Below, one piece after another: positions 1 through 5,601 of a DNA stretch of 5,657 nucleotides. A program made the position numbers and the translations under genes. How positions within the stretch are numbered: position 1 is the first letter of the stretch; each line of letters opens with the position of its first letter. This DNA comes from Treponema sp. GTDB lineage: Bacteria; Spirochaetota; Spirochaetia; Treponematales; Breznakiellaceae. Where the stretch lies: NCBI GenBank assembly GCA_031284195.1, contig JAITAI010000218.1, positions 1 through 5,657 of the forward strand, read 5' to 3'. The notes beneath the pieces were generated by a model. That model saw nothing but the letters and a program-made list of their open reading frames with translations, made no database searches and was not told the origin of the DNA.

Positions 1-64
1 CCTAGTATGCCATAAGGGAGGTCTTTATGCAAGAACCGGTATAAATTTACCAGGCTTAGGGGTT

Positions 65-101
65 CCGGGAAGGTTGCCCGGGGTTTACGCAGGATAAACC
101 C
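65..101. other. Two adjacent small hairpins downstream of hemW
   Basis: Two inverted repeats sit back to back. CCGGG (65-69) pairs with CCCGG (77-81), and GGGTTTA (81-87) pairs perfectly with TAAACCC (95-101) around a 7-base loop; they share base 81. Neither is followed by a T-run on either strand, so they are not standard intrinsic terminators. They may be structure in the 3' untranslated part of the hemW message or the remains of an intergenic element. Function unknown. Confidence 0.3.
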
Positions 102-160
102 ATAGAAGGGGGTATTCCACGGAGCGAAAGGATCCGTTGATTGTACCGGACTTAGGGTGC

Positions 161-182
161 GGCCACTTCCTATATGAAGGCC
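161..182 (-). other. Hairpin just after the hemW stop codon
   Basis: Ten bases past the hemW stop (read leftwards) the sequence can fold with GGC/GCC and CTTC/GAAG paired segments, a two-base bulge and a six-base loop. No T-tract follows, so a factor-independent terminator is not supported. It could stabilise the 3' end of the lepB1-lepB2-hemW message. The rest of 1-192 shows no open frame with gene-like character on either strand. Confidence 0.25.
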
Positions 183-192
183 AAGAGACCTT

Positions 193-1455
193 TCAAAGCC
201 CCTGAACGTTTTCTATGGATTTATGCTGGCCTTTAAGGAGGGCACTGTTCTTTTCTGCTTCTCTAAAGGCAGCTTTCAGGAAGGCATCGAGGAAAAGCAA
301 TCCTTCTTTGGTGAGGGCCAGGGGCCCTGATTCAAGAAGTCCCTGGTTACGCCAGCGGGCGATGGTCTGGGGAATACAGGTTTCCATATCCAGCCCAAAG
401 CGCTGCCGAAATAAACCTGCATCTGGTCCTTTGCGATACCGGAAACCCATGAGGAAGGTCTCTTTAATGAGGGTGAGCTGATCCAGGTCTTCTATGAGCA
501 AGTTTTCCCCTGCTGCCTCTCTGGAGATCCTGTCCCGCTTGCTCCAGGATATATAGGCGTCCACATCAGGGTTCACCGTAAAACGGCGGCCCCTTCCTTC
601 AGCATCGTCAATGATGGTGGAAGAGGCTCCTGGTCCAAGACCAAGCCAGTTTTCCATACGCCAATACCGTATGTTATGCAGGGCCTCCATACCAGGACGG
701 GAAAAATTGGAAACCTCGTATTGTCCGTAGCCCTGCTGCTCCAAGGTATCCCGGCCTGCAATCCACAGGGCATCAGCCCTATCCGGATCAGGAAGACCAG
801 CTCCCGTGAGCATAACTTGGGAGGCCAAGGGAGTTCCTGATTCCAGGGTCAAGGCATAGAGAGAAACATGACCTGGTTCATAGGCGAGAAGCTGCTCCAT
901 ATCCTGCATGAGGATCGATTCATCTTGCCAGGGAAGCCCGGTAAGGAGATCCCCGGAAAAACCGGTCCCGAATATATCCCGAACCAAGCGGATCCTTTCC
1001 TGCAGCAAAGCTCCGTCCCCTACCCGGTGCACTGCTCTACGGGAAGGCTCATGAAAAGTCTGAATCCCCAAACTCAGCCGGGTAACGCCTTGGTCCCGGC
1101 AGGTTTTGAGAAAAGCCTCTCCTGCGGATTCGGGATTTGCCTCTACGGTGATTTCCCCCGGGGCTTGGATCCCTTGATTCCAGAGCTTCTCAAGCCCTGA
1201 GAGTAAACGTCCTATGCCAGCAGGTCCCAGCATGGAGGGGGTTCCTCCACCGATATACACCGTGGGAATATGGATAAGACCGAACTCCTGGATGCGTATT
1301 TCCGCTTCTTTAAGGATGGCCCCAGGATAGGTATCCAGCCGGCTATCCTGGGGCATAACCGGAATCGAATAAAAATCGCAGTAATCACAAGCCCCTGCGC
1401 AAAAAGGAACGTGAATATAGAGAGAAGCGGTGTTTCCGGCCTTAAGGTCTGCCAA
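193..1455 (-). CDS. hemW: HemW-type radical SAM heme chaperone
   Basis: This is a HemN/HemW-family radical SAM protein of 420 residues if it starts at TTG 1455. Seen: the 4Fe-4S motif CX3CX2C (C19, C23, C26) followed by D-F. The DF replaces the fourth cysteine of true coproporphyrinogen dehydrogenase HemN and is typical of HemW. GGGTPS (70-74) is the SAM-binding glycine motif, and HNIRYW (260-265) matches the HNxxYW heme-binding motif of HemW. A C-terminal winged-helix-like HemN_C region is expected around 320-395. Known of the family: HemW binds heme and delivers it to respiratory enzymes, and was long misannotated as oxygen-independent coproporphyrinogen III oxidase. Start: the frame stays open to an ATG at 1575, but those 40 extra residues are read out of frame through the conserved end of lepB2 and resemble nothing in HemW. 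The TTG at 1455 places the first beta strand (SLYIHVPF) at residue 11, as in the family, and overlaps lepB2 by 14 bases, suggesting translational coupling. No clear Shine-Dalgarno is seen. A polar tail of about 25 residues ends the protein. Confidence 0.93.
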   Translation of the reverse strand: MADLKAGNTASLYIHVPFCAGACDYCDFYSIPVMPQDSRLDTYPGAILKEAEIRIQEFGLIHIPTVYIGGGTPSMLGPAGIGRLLSGLEKLWNQGIQAPGEITVEANPESAGEAFLKTCRDQGVTRLSLGIQTFHEPSRRAVHRVGDGALLQERIRLVRDIFGTGFSGDLLTGLPWQDESILMQDMEQLLAYEPGHVSLYALTLESGTPLASQVMLTGAGLPDPDRADALWIAGRDTLEQQGYGQYEVSNFSRPGMEALHNIRYWRMENWLGLGPGASSTIIDDAEGRGRRFTVNPDVDAYISWSKRDRISREAAGENLLIEDLDQLTLIKETFLMGFRYRKGPDAGLFRQRFGLDMETCIPQTIARWRNQGLLESGPLALTKEGLLFLDAFLKAAFREAEKNSALLKGQHKSIENVQGL

Positions 1456-2167
1456 ACCGGGTAAAGGGCCAATACCGGAACAGGGCCCTCCCGATGATAC
1501 TGTCCACCGGCACCGGCCCCCAGGTACGGGAATCATTGGTATTACTCCGGTCATCCGAAAGGACGAAACATTCATCCTCTCCTAGCACCAGGGTTTCCCG
1601 GTTTCCTGAAAAGGGAATTGAGGCGTCCCAAAGCGCAGGAACCTGGGGGATGGTAACATCGTAGGTCTTGTCAGATAATTCAAACTCCGTAAAGGTGTAG
1701 GACTCACCCTTGGGTTTGATCCGTAACACGTAGTTGGTCATGGTAATCTCGTCTCCTGGAAGCCCGATGACCCGTTTAAGGTAACAAGGTTCTCTCTGGA
1801 GAAACCCTATCCGCTGGGCAGTAAAGAAGCGGATCCCTCCCTCTAGGATATGATCCAGGAAACTTTGAGGCGTATCAAAAGCAGTGTCTACCAGAACCAC
1901 ATCACCTCGCCGGAAAGGCATGGAATGATTCAACCATTCAGGGGGAATTAAAGAATACACCACATAAGAAGACAGGATGAACCGGTCTCCTATCCGGAGT
2001 TCCGGCTGCATGGCGTCACTTTCCAGGACACTGGTTGAAAAGACCAAGGTAGTCAAGGCGATATAACCCACATAAAAGATGAAAAAAACTAAGAGCACCC
2101 ACCGGAAATGGTGGCGTTTCTTTTTTTGATCCGCATACGAAGCGTATCGGCGCTTACCAAAAGGCAT
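1442..2167 (-). CDS. lepB: Signal peptidase I paralogue lacking the catalytic serine
   Basis: Peptidase S26 family protein, 241 residues from the chosen start. Seen: a basic N-terminus (1-23), one membrane segment (about 22-42), box B as S50-D51-A52-M53 leading into ELRIGD, box D with the expected general-base lysine in KRVIGLPGDE (K131), and box E as SDDRSNTNDSR (about 204-214) followed by WGP. In signal peptidase I box B reads SGSM and the serine just before Met is the nucleophile (E. coli Ser90). Here that codon (2014-2012) is GCC, alanine, so classical Ser/Lys catalysis is not predicted although the fold and lysine remain. Known parallels are the inactive SpsA next to active SpsB in Staphylococcus aureus and the pilus-linked SipA of streptococci. 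Start: the frame opens at ATG 2221, inside lepB1, but ATG 2167 has GGGAG 7 bases upstream and leaves 20 bases after lepB1. It could still be active through another serine, such as S50. Confidence 0.88.
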   Translation of the reverse strand: MPFGKRRYASYADQKKKRHHFRWVLLVFFIFYVGYIALTTLVFSTSVLESDAMQPELRIGDRFILSSYVVYSLIPPEWLNHSMPFRRGDVVLVDTAFDTPQSFLDHILEGGIRFFTAQRIGFLQREPCYLKRVIGLPGDEITMTNYVLRIKPKGESYTFTEFELSDKTYDVTIPQVPALWDASIPFSGNRETLVLGEDECFVLSDDRSNTNDSRTWGPVPVDSIIGRALFRYWPFTRFGRP

Positions 2168-2174
2168 GAACATT

Positions 2175-2179
2175 CTCCC
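2175..2179 (-). promoter_or_regulatory. Ribosome binding site that fixes the lepB2 start
   Basis: GGGAG on the minus strand lies 7 bases before ATG 2167 and only 1 base before the in-frame ATG at 2173. This favours 2167 over 2173 and over the longer frame opening at 2221, which would overlap lepB1 by 34 bases. Confidence 0.6.
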
Positions 2180-2187
2180 ACTGGAGC

Positions 2188-3180
2188 CTAACGAATCAGA
2201 CCTATACGTCCTATAGGCCAATAAATGATAGAACCCTTACCCAGTACCTTGGCCTCCCGGATGGGACCAAAAGAACGGCCGTCCCGGGAATTATCCCGGT
2301 TATCTCCCAGGGGGAGGATCCTGCCTTCAGGGACATACCAACCTTGGGTATGCCGGGAGAACCGCACCCTATACCGGTGGTCCTGGGGATATGCCCCCCG
2401 GATCACCTCAAGACCCGCTTTATCCCGGGCCCGATCATCGGGATACCGTAGTTCATTGACGGAAACTGCAGCATTCATGAGACGGGGAGGAGGATTGAGG
2501 TGTAATTCCATATATGCCATTGCCTTTCCCTCAGCTTCCAAGGCCGGATAAGCCTCTGGTTCTACGAGACGGCTGATACGGTGGTTGAACTGCCGCTGGG
2601 CATTGAATTCCCGTTCCTCTGTCCACCGGGTCTCTCCGGCAAAACGGATCTGAAATTCCCCGCGGCGGAGCACGAACTGATCTCCTCCCCAGCCAACCCC
2701 TCGTTTTATCAGGAAATGGGCCTTAGGTTCCCCGGATTCGTCCCGATCAATATCAACCAGAGAAATGGTCAGCATATAGATGATACGCTGGGCTATGTCA
2801 AAGGCCGGACCCCGGGAAAGGTAAGAAGGATTCTCAAATATGATGATATCATTCCGTTTGGGACTAATGAAACTCGGCAGCTTGGCCATCCCCGGAAGCA
2901 GTTCAGGACCGAATATGATCTTATTTACAAAGATCCGGTCTCCGATGAGCAGAGTATCAATCATGGAACCTGAGGGGATCTCATAAGCCTGAAAGAGATA
3001 CTGGTTAATGAGGAGCACCACTCCCACGGCCCATACAAAGGCTTCAAGCCAGTCCAGAATCGGATTCTTGGCTTTTTGTTTTTCTTTTTTGATCCGCCGG
3101 ATTCGTTTCCGGTAACTGAGGTACCTTTCGGTCAGTCCTTCAAGAGGATCTAACAAACTGTCTTTTTTCATAGTATCCAT
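2188..3180 (-). CDS. lepB: Signal peptidase I (active form)
   Basis: Membrane-bound Ser/Lys protease that removes signal peptides from exported proteins; 330 residues, close to the roughly 320 of E. coli LepB. Seen: a very basic, probably cytoplasmic N-terminal stretch (about 24-38), one clear membrane segment (about 41-63), box B IPSGSM (68-73) with nucleophile S72, box C GDRIFVNK (80-87), the general-base lysine K159 in LIKRGVGWGGD, and box E GDNRDNS (292-298) followed by GRSFGPI. About 120 residues between boxes D and E form the large insertion usual for Gram-negative enzymes. The second residue after the catalytic SM is D rather than the common P. It is first in a leftward operon with lepB2 and hemW. 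Start: ATG 3180 is the first ATG after a purine-rich leader; ATG 3171 (Met4) is an alternative. Neither has a strong Shine-Dalgarno. Confidence 0.93.
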   Translation of the reverse strand: MDTMKKDSLLDPLEGLTERYLSYRKRIRRIKKEKQKAKNPILDWLEAFVWAVGVVLLINQYLFQAYEIPSGSMIDTLLIGDRIFVNKIIFGPELLPGMAKLPSFISPKRNDIIIFENPSYLSRGPAFDIAQRIIYMLTISLVDIDRDESGEPKAHFLIKRGVGWGGDQFVLRRGEFQIRFAGETRWTEEREFNAQRQFNHRISRLVEPEAYPALEAEGKAMAYMELHLNPPPRLMNAAVSVNELRYPDDRARDKAGLEVIRGAYPQDHRYRVRFSRHTQGWYVPEGRILPLGDNRDNSRDGRSFGPIREAKVLGKGSIIYWPIGRIGLIR

Positions 3181-3203
3181 TTTTTCTATCTTTCTATCTT
3201 TAC
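3181..3203 (-). repeat. Short purine tandem repeat in the lepB1 leader
   Basis: Reading leftwards, the bases just before the lepB1 start consist of two tandem copies of AAAGATAG followed by a run of A. This puts an unstructured purine-rich tract where a Shine-Dalgarno would be expected. It may serve as a weak ribosome landing site, or be a slippage-prone repeat. Function is inferred only. Confidence 0.4.
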
Positions 3204-3244
3204 TTTGCTATGCTTTACCATACTATTTTTTCACATCCTCCAAA

Positions 3245-3273
3245 ACCTTATCACGAAGTACCATCGTTGACAA
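3245..3273 (-). promoter_or_regulatory. Possible promoter for lepB1-lepB2-hemW
   Basis: On the minus strand TTGTCA (3273-3268, five of six consensus bases) is followed after 17 bases by TAAGGT (3250-3245), a weak -10. It would give a leader of roughly 60 bases before the lepB1 ATG. Its -35 lies over the -35 of the rightward promoter because TTGACAA and its complement both resemble a -35. Another weak -10-like element, TATGGT, lies closer to the gene, so the exact promoter is uncertain. Confidence 0.4.
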
Positions 3274-3296
3274 GGGCAGAAGAGGCTCTCTATAAT
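3267..3296 (+). promoter_or_regulatory. Consensus sigma70-type promoter for the PEGA/SUMF-smpB operon
   Basis: TTGACA (3267-3272) and TATAAT (3291-3296) are both perfect consensus hexamers separated by 18 bases. Only five bases (TCGCT) lie between the -10 and the ATG at 3302. Transcription normally begins about 6-7 bases after the -10, so the first transcribed base should be the A or T of the start codon, giving a leaderless message. No Shine-Dalgarno is present before the ATG, which agrees with that reading. Confidence 0.8.
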
Positions 3297-3301
3297 TCGC
3301 T

Positions 3302-4852
3302 ATGGCGAAAATAGAAAAAATAGGTGCAATCAAAAAGCCCCCTCAGGAAAGCTTTTCTGAAGATACCGTACATTTACCGGTTATCCTGGGTATCAGACCC
3401 GGAGTATATTTGGGAGTGATCTATGGTCTTATTCTACTGACGATCCTCTTTTTGTTGTTTTTGTATCCTGGGCTTTCTAAGCCTGGCAGTGTCCTGGTCC
3501 TGAGTTCTGAACCCTTGGGGGCAGGGGTTCGGGTGGACGGGGTCTATAGGGGAACCACCCCGTGCGAAATTTTTATCTCCCAAGGAAACCATCCGATTGA
3601 AATGACCCTTCCGGGTTTTTTGGAGTACCATCGGGACATGGAAATTCAGGGCCGCGTCCTGGGTTCCTTGTTTTTCCCCCGGAAAGAACACCTGGCAGGA
3701 ACCCTTGAGGAGATCGGCCCCGGCGCTGCCTTGCGGGCTGGGGCAGGAGATTATGCGGCATGGTCTTTTACCGGGGAGCCTACGGCAAGCTACCAGATTC
3801 CCCAAAGCCTCTCTGAAGGGGCCTACCGTTCAGGCCCAGGGGCCGTGGATGTCCCAACCTACGAGATCATGGATAAGCTGCTCCAGAGTTCTGCCCGGTT
3901 TACCTCGACCAAGGCAGGGCTCCGGGACCTAATCCGGGCAAAATACACCGTAGATAATGGGGGCCTATCCGCTTCACCCCTCAGCCTGCTCCGTTCTCTA
4001 GAGGATATAGGAGCCTATCTTTCTGAAACCCCGGGAAGCGGGATATGGCTTGAAACGCTACTTCCTACGGACATGGCTTCGATCCTTAAGGAACACCCGT
4101 GGTATACCAAACAGATTCGGCAAGCTGCGGCGCTGAGTCCGGGGACCCGGTTTGCAGGGCCTGTCCAGGGAGGGACCCTGAACCTGGGTTCGCTACGGTT
4201 CAAGGAAATCCCTTCAGGAACCTTGGTCCCAGGAGAGGGCCTTTTTCCTGGGGAAATCCCTATAGGGGCTTTTTATATTGCGGAAACCGAAGTGTCCCTG
4301 GTATCGTGGGAGGCGTTTCTTGAGGCTCAACCCGCATGGCGGGCAGAAAACACCCCTACCCTGATGGAGCAAGGCCTGGTTACAGAGGACTACCTCCTAT
4401 CTCTAGACCATCCCGCCTCAGAGCGGCCTGGGTCCTCTTCAGCGCCGGGGATTTCCTGGTATGCTGCTGAGGCGTACTGCCAATGGCTTACAGGTCTGCT
4501 GCCTCCTGCATGGTCTGATTATGAAGCCCGGCTTCCCAGTGAAAGGGAATGGGAATACGCTGCCTGGGCCGCCCAAGACGCGGGGCTTACGGATATGCTC
4601 GGAGGCCGCTGGGAATGGTGCAGGGATCCATACTCGGCCTTTCCTTTCCTCTCTGAGGACCAGGAAACCGGGGAGGAGATTGGTTCTCCAGAACGGGCGC
4701 TTCGGGGAGGGGCCTGGATAAATCAGGGGGATTCGGTGGATCCCGGAACCAGGGCCTCCCTTCCCCCGGTTTTCTGTTCTGTCTTTGTTTCTTTCCGGCC
4801 CGTGCTTGCCCCAAAACCTGGGCTTCCCCAAAAGGAGCTTTCCCATGAGTGA
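3302..4852 (+). CDS. Membrane-anchored PEGA plus SUMF/FGE-like domain protein
   Basis: 516 residues. Seen: a cytoplasmic N-terminus (1-34), one strong hydrophobic segment (about 35-57), a PEGA-type domain (about 61-118, with SSEP, VRVDGVYRG-TP, QGNH and LPGF), a middle region of unknown fold (about 120-290), and a C-terminal sulfatase-modifying-factor-like domain (about 297-502) with FYIAETEVS, GISWYAAEAYCQWL, RLPSEREWEYA, WEWCRD, ALRGGAW and VSFRPVL. True formylglycine-generating enzymes use a cysteine pair soon after the RGGSW motif; here that stretch is INQGDSVDPGTR with no cysteine, so sulfatase activation is not predicted. PEGA domains are usually surface-layer or extracellular binding modules. 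I infer an anchored, periplasm-facing structural or ligand-binding protein; its partner is unknown. The only plausible start is ATG 3302, immediately behind a consensus promoter. The gene ends 8 bases inside smpB (shared ATGAGTGA), so the two are probably co-translated. Confidence 0.88.
   Translation: MAKIEKIGAIKKPPQESFSEDTVHLPVILGIRPGVYLGVIYGLILLTILFLLFLYPGLSKPGSVLVLSSEPLGAGVRVDGVYRGTTPCEIFISQGNHPIEMTLPGFLEYHRDMEIQGRVLGSLFFPRKEHLAGTLEEIGPGAALRAGAGDYAAWSFTGEPTASYQIPQSLSEGAYRSGPGAVDVPTYEIMDKLLQSSARFTSTKAGLRDLIRAKYTVDNGGLSASPLSLLRSLEDIGAYLSETPGSGIWLETLLPTDMASILKEHPWYTKQIRQAAALSPGTRFAGPVQGGTLNLGSLRFKEIPSGTLVPGEGLFPGEIPIGAFYIAETEVSLVSWEAFLEAQPAWRAENTPTLMEQGLVTEDYLLSLDHPASERPGSSSAPGISWYAAEAYCQWLTGLLPPAWSDYEARLPSEREWEYAAWAAQDAGLTDMLGGRWEWCRDPYSAFPFLSEDQETGEEIGSPERALRGGAWINQGDSVDPGTRASLPPVFCSVFVSFRPVLAPKPGLPQKELSHE
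4833..4837 (+). promoter_or_regulatory. smpB ribosome binding site inside the upstream gene
   Basis: AGGAG ends 7 bases before ATG 4845 and lies within the last codons of the PEGA/SUMF gene. It selects 4845 over the upstream in-frame ATG at 4785, which would add 20 residues unlike any SmpB N-terminus. Confidence 0.8.
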
Positions 4853-5321
4853 AGGGCTCAAGATCATCGCCATAAACCGTAAGGCCCGGCATGATTATTC
4901 GGTGGATGATACCTACGAATGTGGCATAGAGCTTTTAGGGACCGAGGTAAAATCCTTTCGGGATGGGAAAATCTCCTTTCCCGACGCCTGGGCAGAGGTG
5001 ATGCAGGGGGAGGTATGGCTCCGTTCCCTGAAGATTGCAGAGAATCCCTTTTCTTCGATATTTAACCACGACCCAGACCGGAAAAAGCGCTTGCTCCTTC
5101 ACCGGGAGGAGATCAAACGGATCAGCCGCAAGGTCAATGAGAAGGGCTACACCCTTATTCCCCTGTCCTTTTATTTCAAGCATGGCCGGGTTAAGGTGGA
5201 GCTGGGGCTTTGTAAGGGGAAGAAGGCCTATGATAAGCGGGCGGACATCCGGGAACGGGATGTGAAACGGGACCTAGCCCGGGACTTCCGCCAAGGGCTC
5301 CACCCCCCCAGGGGGGCTTAA
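4845..5321 (+). CDS. smpB: SsrA (tmRNA)-binding protein SmpB
   Basis: Partner of tmRNA in trans-translation; it carries tmRNA into the A site of stalled ribosomes. 158 residues, the usual length. Seen: IAINRKARHDY (8-18), LLGTEVKSFRDGK (30-42), KKRLLLHREEI (80-90), VNEKGYTLIPLSFYFK (97-112) and GKKAYDKRADIRERD (125-139), which match the conserved SmpB beta-barrel core and the start of its basic tail. The tail continues KRDLARDFRQ. Start ATG 4845 has a good Shine-Dalgarno and overlaps the previous gene by 8 bases. Oddity: the last residues, HPPRGA, and the stop codon are encoded by a C-run/A/G-run repeat that recurs 115 bases downstream, so the natural C-terminus seems to have been replaced or extended by a repeat. 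The tail enters the mRNA channel, so a few extra residues may be tolerated. No tmRNA gene is visible in the window. Confidence 0.97.
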   Translation: MSEGLKIIAINRKARHDYSVDDTYECGIELLGTEVKSFRDGKISFPDAWAEVMQGEVWLRSLKIAENPFSSIFNHDPDRKKRLLLHREEIKRISRKVNEKGYTLIPLSFYFKHGRVKVELGLCKGKKAYDKRADIRERDVKRDLARDFRQGLHPPRGA

Positions 5322-5324
5322 TGC
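5303..5324 (+). repeat. C-run/A/G-run palindromic repeat, copy 1
   Basis: Seven C, one A, six G, then CTTAATGC. It forms the last codons and TAA stop of smpB. The same core recurs at 5420-5439 with one fewer C and G. The palindromic core and placement at a gene end resemble a dispersed REP-like element, but dispersal cannot be seen from one window. There is no T-run, so it is not an intrinsic terminator. Confidence 0.65.
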
Positions 5325-5452
5325 CCCTGAAGGGCCGTGGTGCTAAGCGGTCTCAGCGCCCCTTGCTTCCCGCCCCCGGCGGTTCGGTAACCCTTCCAGC
5401 GTCGACGGCTTTCATACATCCCCCCAGGGGGCTTAATGCTTCGCTCGCTTGA
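5321..5452 (+). CDS. Doubtful 43-residue ORF overlapping the smpB stop
   Basis: An ATG overlaps the smpB stop by one base (TAATG), with a G-run just upstream that could act as a poor Shine-Dalgarno. The frame runs 43 codons and passes through repeat copy 2, which it also reads as HPPRG, before ending at TGA 5450-5452. The peptide is rich in Arg, Pro and Ala and recognises no family. It is most likely a by-product of two in-register repeats; it would be a gene only if the repeat served as a reinitiation site. Confidence 0.12.
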   Translation: MPLKGRGAKRSQRPLLPAPGGSVTLPASTAFIHPPRGLNASLA

Positions 5453-5491
5453 GTGTGCCGCCCGCGGTCTGCACGGAAGGGCTGCCGGATT
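5381..5491. repeat. Long imperfect inverted repeat around repeat copy 2
   Basis: Bases 5385-5397 can pair with 5475-5487 at 12 of 13 positions (one G-U, one mismatch), centred on CCCTTCC/GGAAGGG. Pairing can extend outward to 5381/5491 mostly by wobble. The arms are about 77 bases apart and enclose repeat copy 2. Together with the C/G palindromes this suggests a structured intergenic element, either a REP/MITE-like sequence or a non-coding RNA. The remaining bases between smpB and the terminator (5322-5530) show no convincing gene. Confidence 0.4.
5420..5439 (+). repeat. C-run/A/G-run palindromic repeat, copy 2
   Basis: Six C, one A, five G, then CTTAATGC, in the same orientation as copy 1 and 115 bases downstream. 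Sequence beyond the core is not clearly shared between the copies, so this is repetition of a short motif rather than a long duplication. Confidence 0.6.
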
Positions 5492-5530
5492 TCCTACGTG
5501 GGGCAGGGGGAACATATACATGAAGGGAGC

Positions 5531-5573
5531 AAAAAAAGGGGCTGGTTCCGCTTCTGGAGCAACGGAACCAGCC
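5531..5573 (-). terminator. Strong intrinsic terminator of the leftward gene at the right edge
   Basis: GGCTGGTTCCG (5540-5550) and CGGAACCAGCC (5563-5573) form a perfect 11-base stem with a 12-base loop. Read leftwards, the stem is followed by CC and then seven T (5537-5531). On the plus strand the stem is followed by GGCAGGAGG before a T-run, so rightward termination of the smpB message is much weaker. Confidence 0.88.
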
Positions 5574-5601
5574 GGCAGGAGGTTTTTACTTGAGGGTCAG
5601 A

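Noticed and set aside
16..42. GGAGG followed by an ATG near the left edge
   Set aside because: The frame stops after five codons (MQEPV) and no other open frame with gene-like character follows.
1456..1575. Longer hemW starting at ATG 1575 with an AGGAG-like site upstream
   Set aside because: The added 40 residues come from the wrong frame of the conserved lepB2 box E region and do not resemble a HemW N-terminus; the site is explained by lepB2 codons.
2581..2973. 130-codon plus-strand frame antisense to lepB1
   Set aside because: It lies wholly opposite the conserved signal peptidase boxes and has no recognisable domain; it is a shadow of lepB1.
4785..4844. Longer smpB starting at ATG 4785
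   Set aside because: The extra 20 residues are read from the 3' end of the upstream gene; ATG 4845 has a proper Shine-Dalgarno and matches SmpB starts.
4439..4873. 144-codon minus-strand frame opposite the SUMF domain
   Set aside because: Gly/Pro/Arg-rich composition opposite a well-supported gene; a shadow frame.
5303..5317. C-run/G-run palindrome as the intrinsic terminator of smpB
   Set aside because: The perfect arms have only one base between them, and no T-run follows on either strand.
5318..5521. 67-codon minus-strand frame across the repeat region
   Set aside because: It is built from the complement of the repeats, has no Shine-Dalgarno signal that I can see and no family resemblance. 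It would also need a promoter beyond the leftward terminator.
5322..5601. tmRNA (ssrA) gene next to smpB
   Set aside because: No tRNA-like acceptor end, T-loop GTTCGA motif with matching stem, CCA end or tag ORF could be found.
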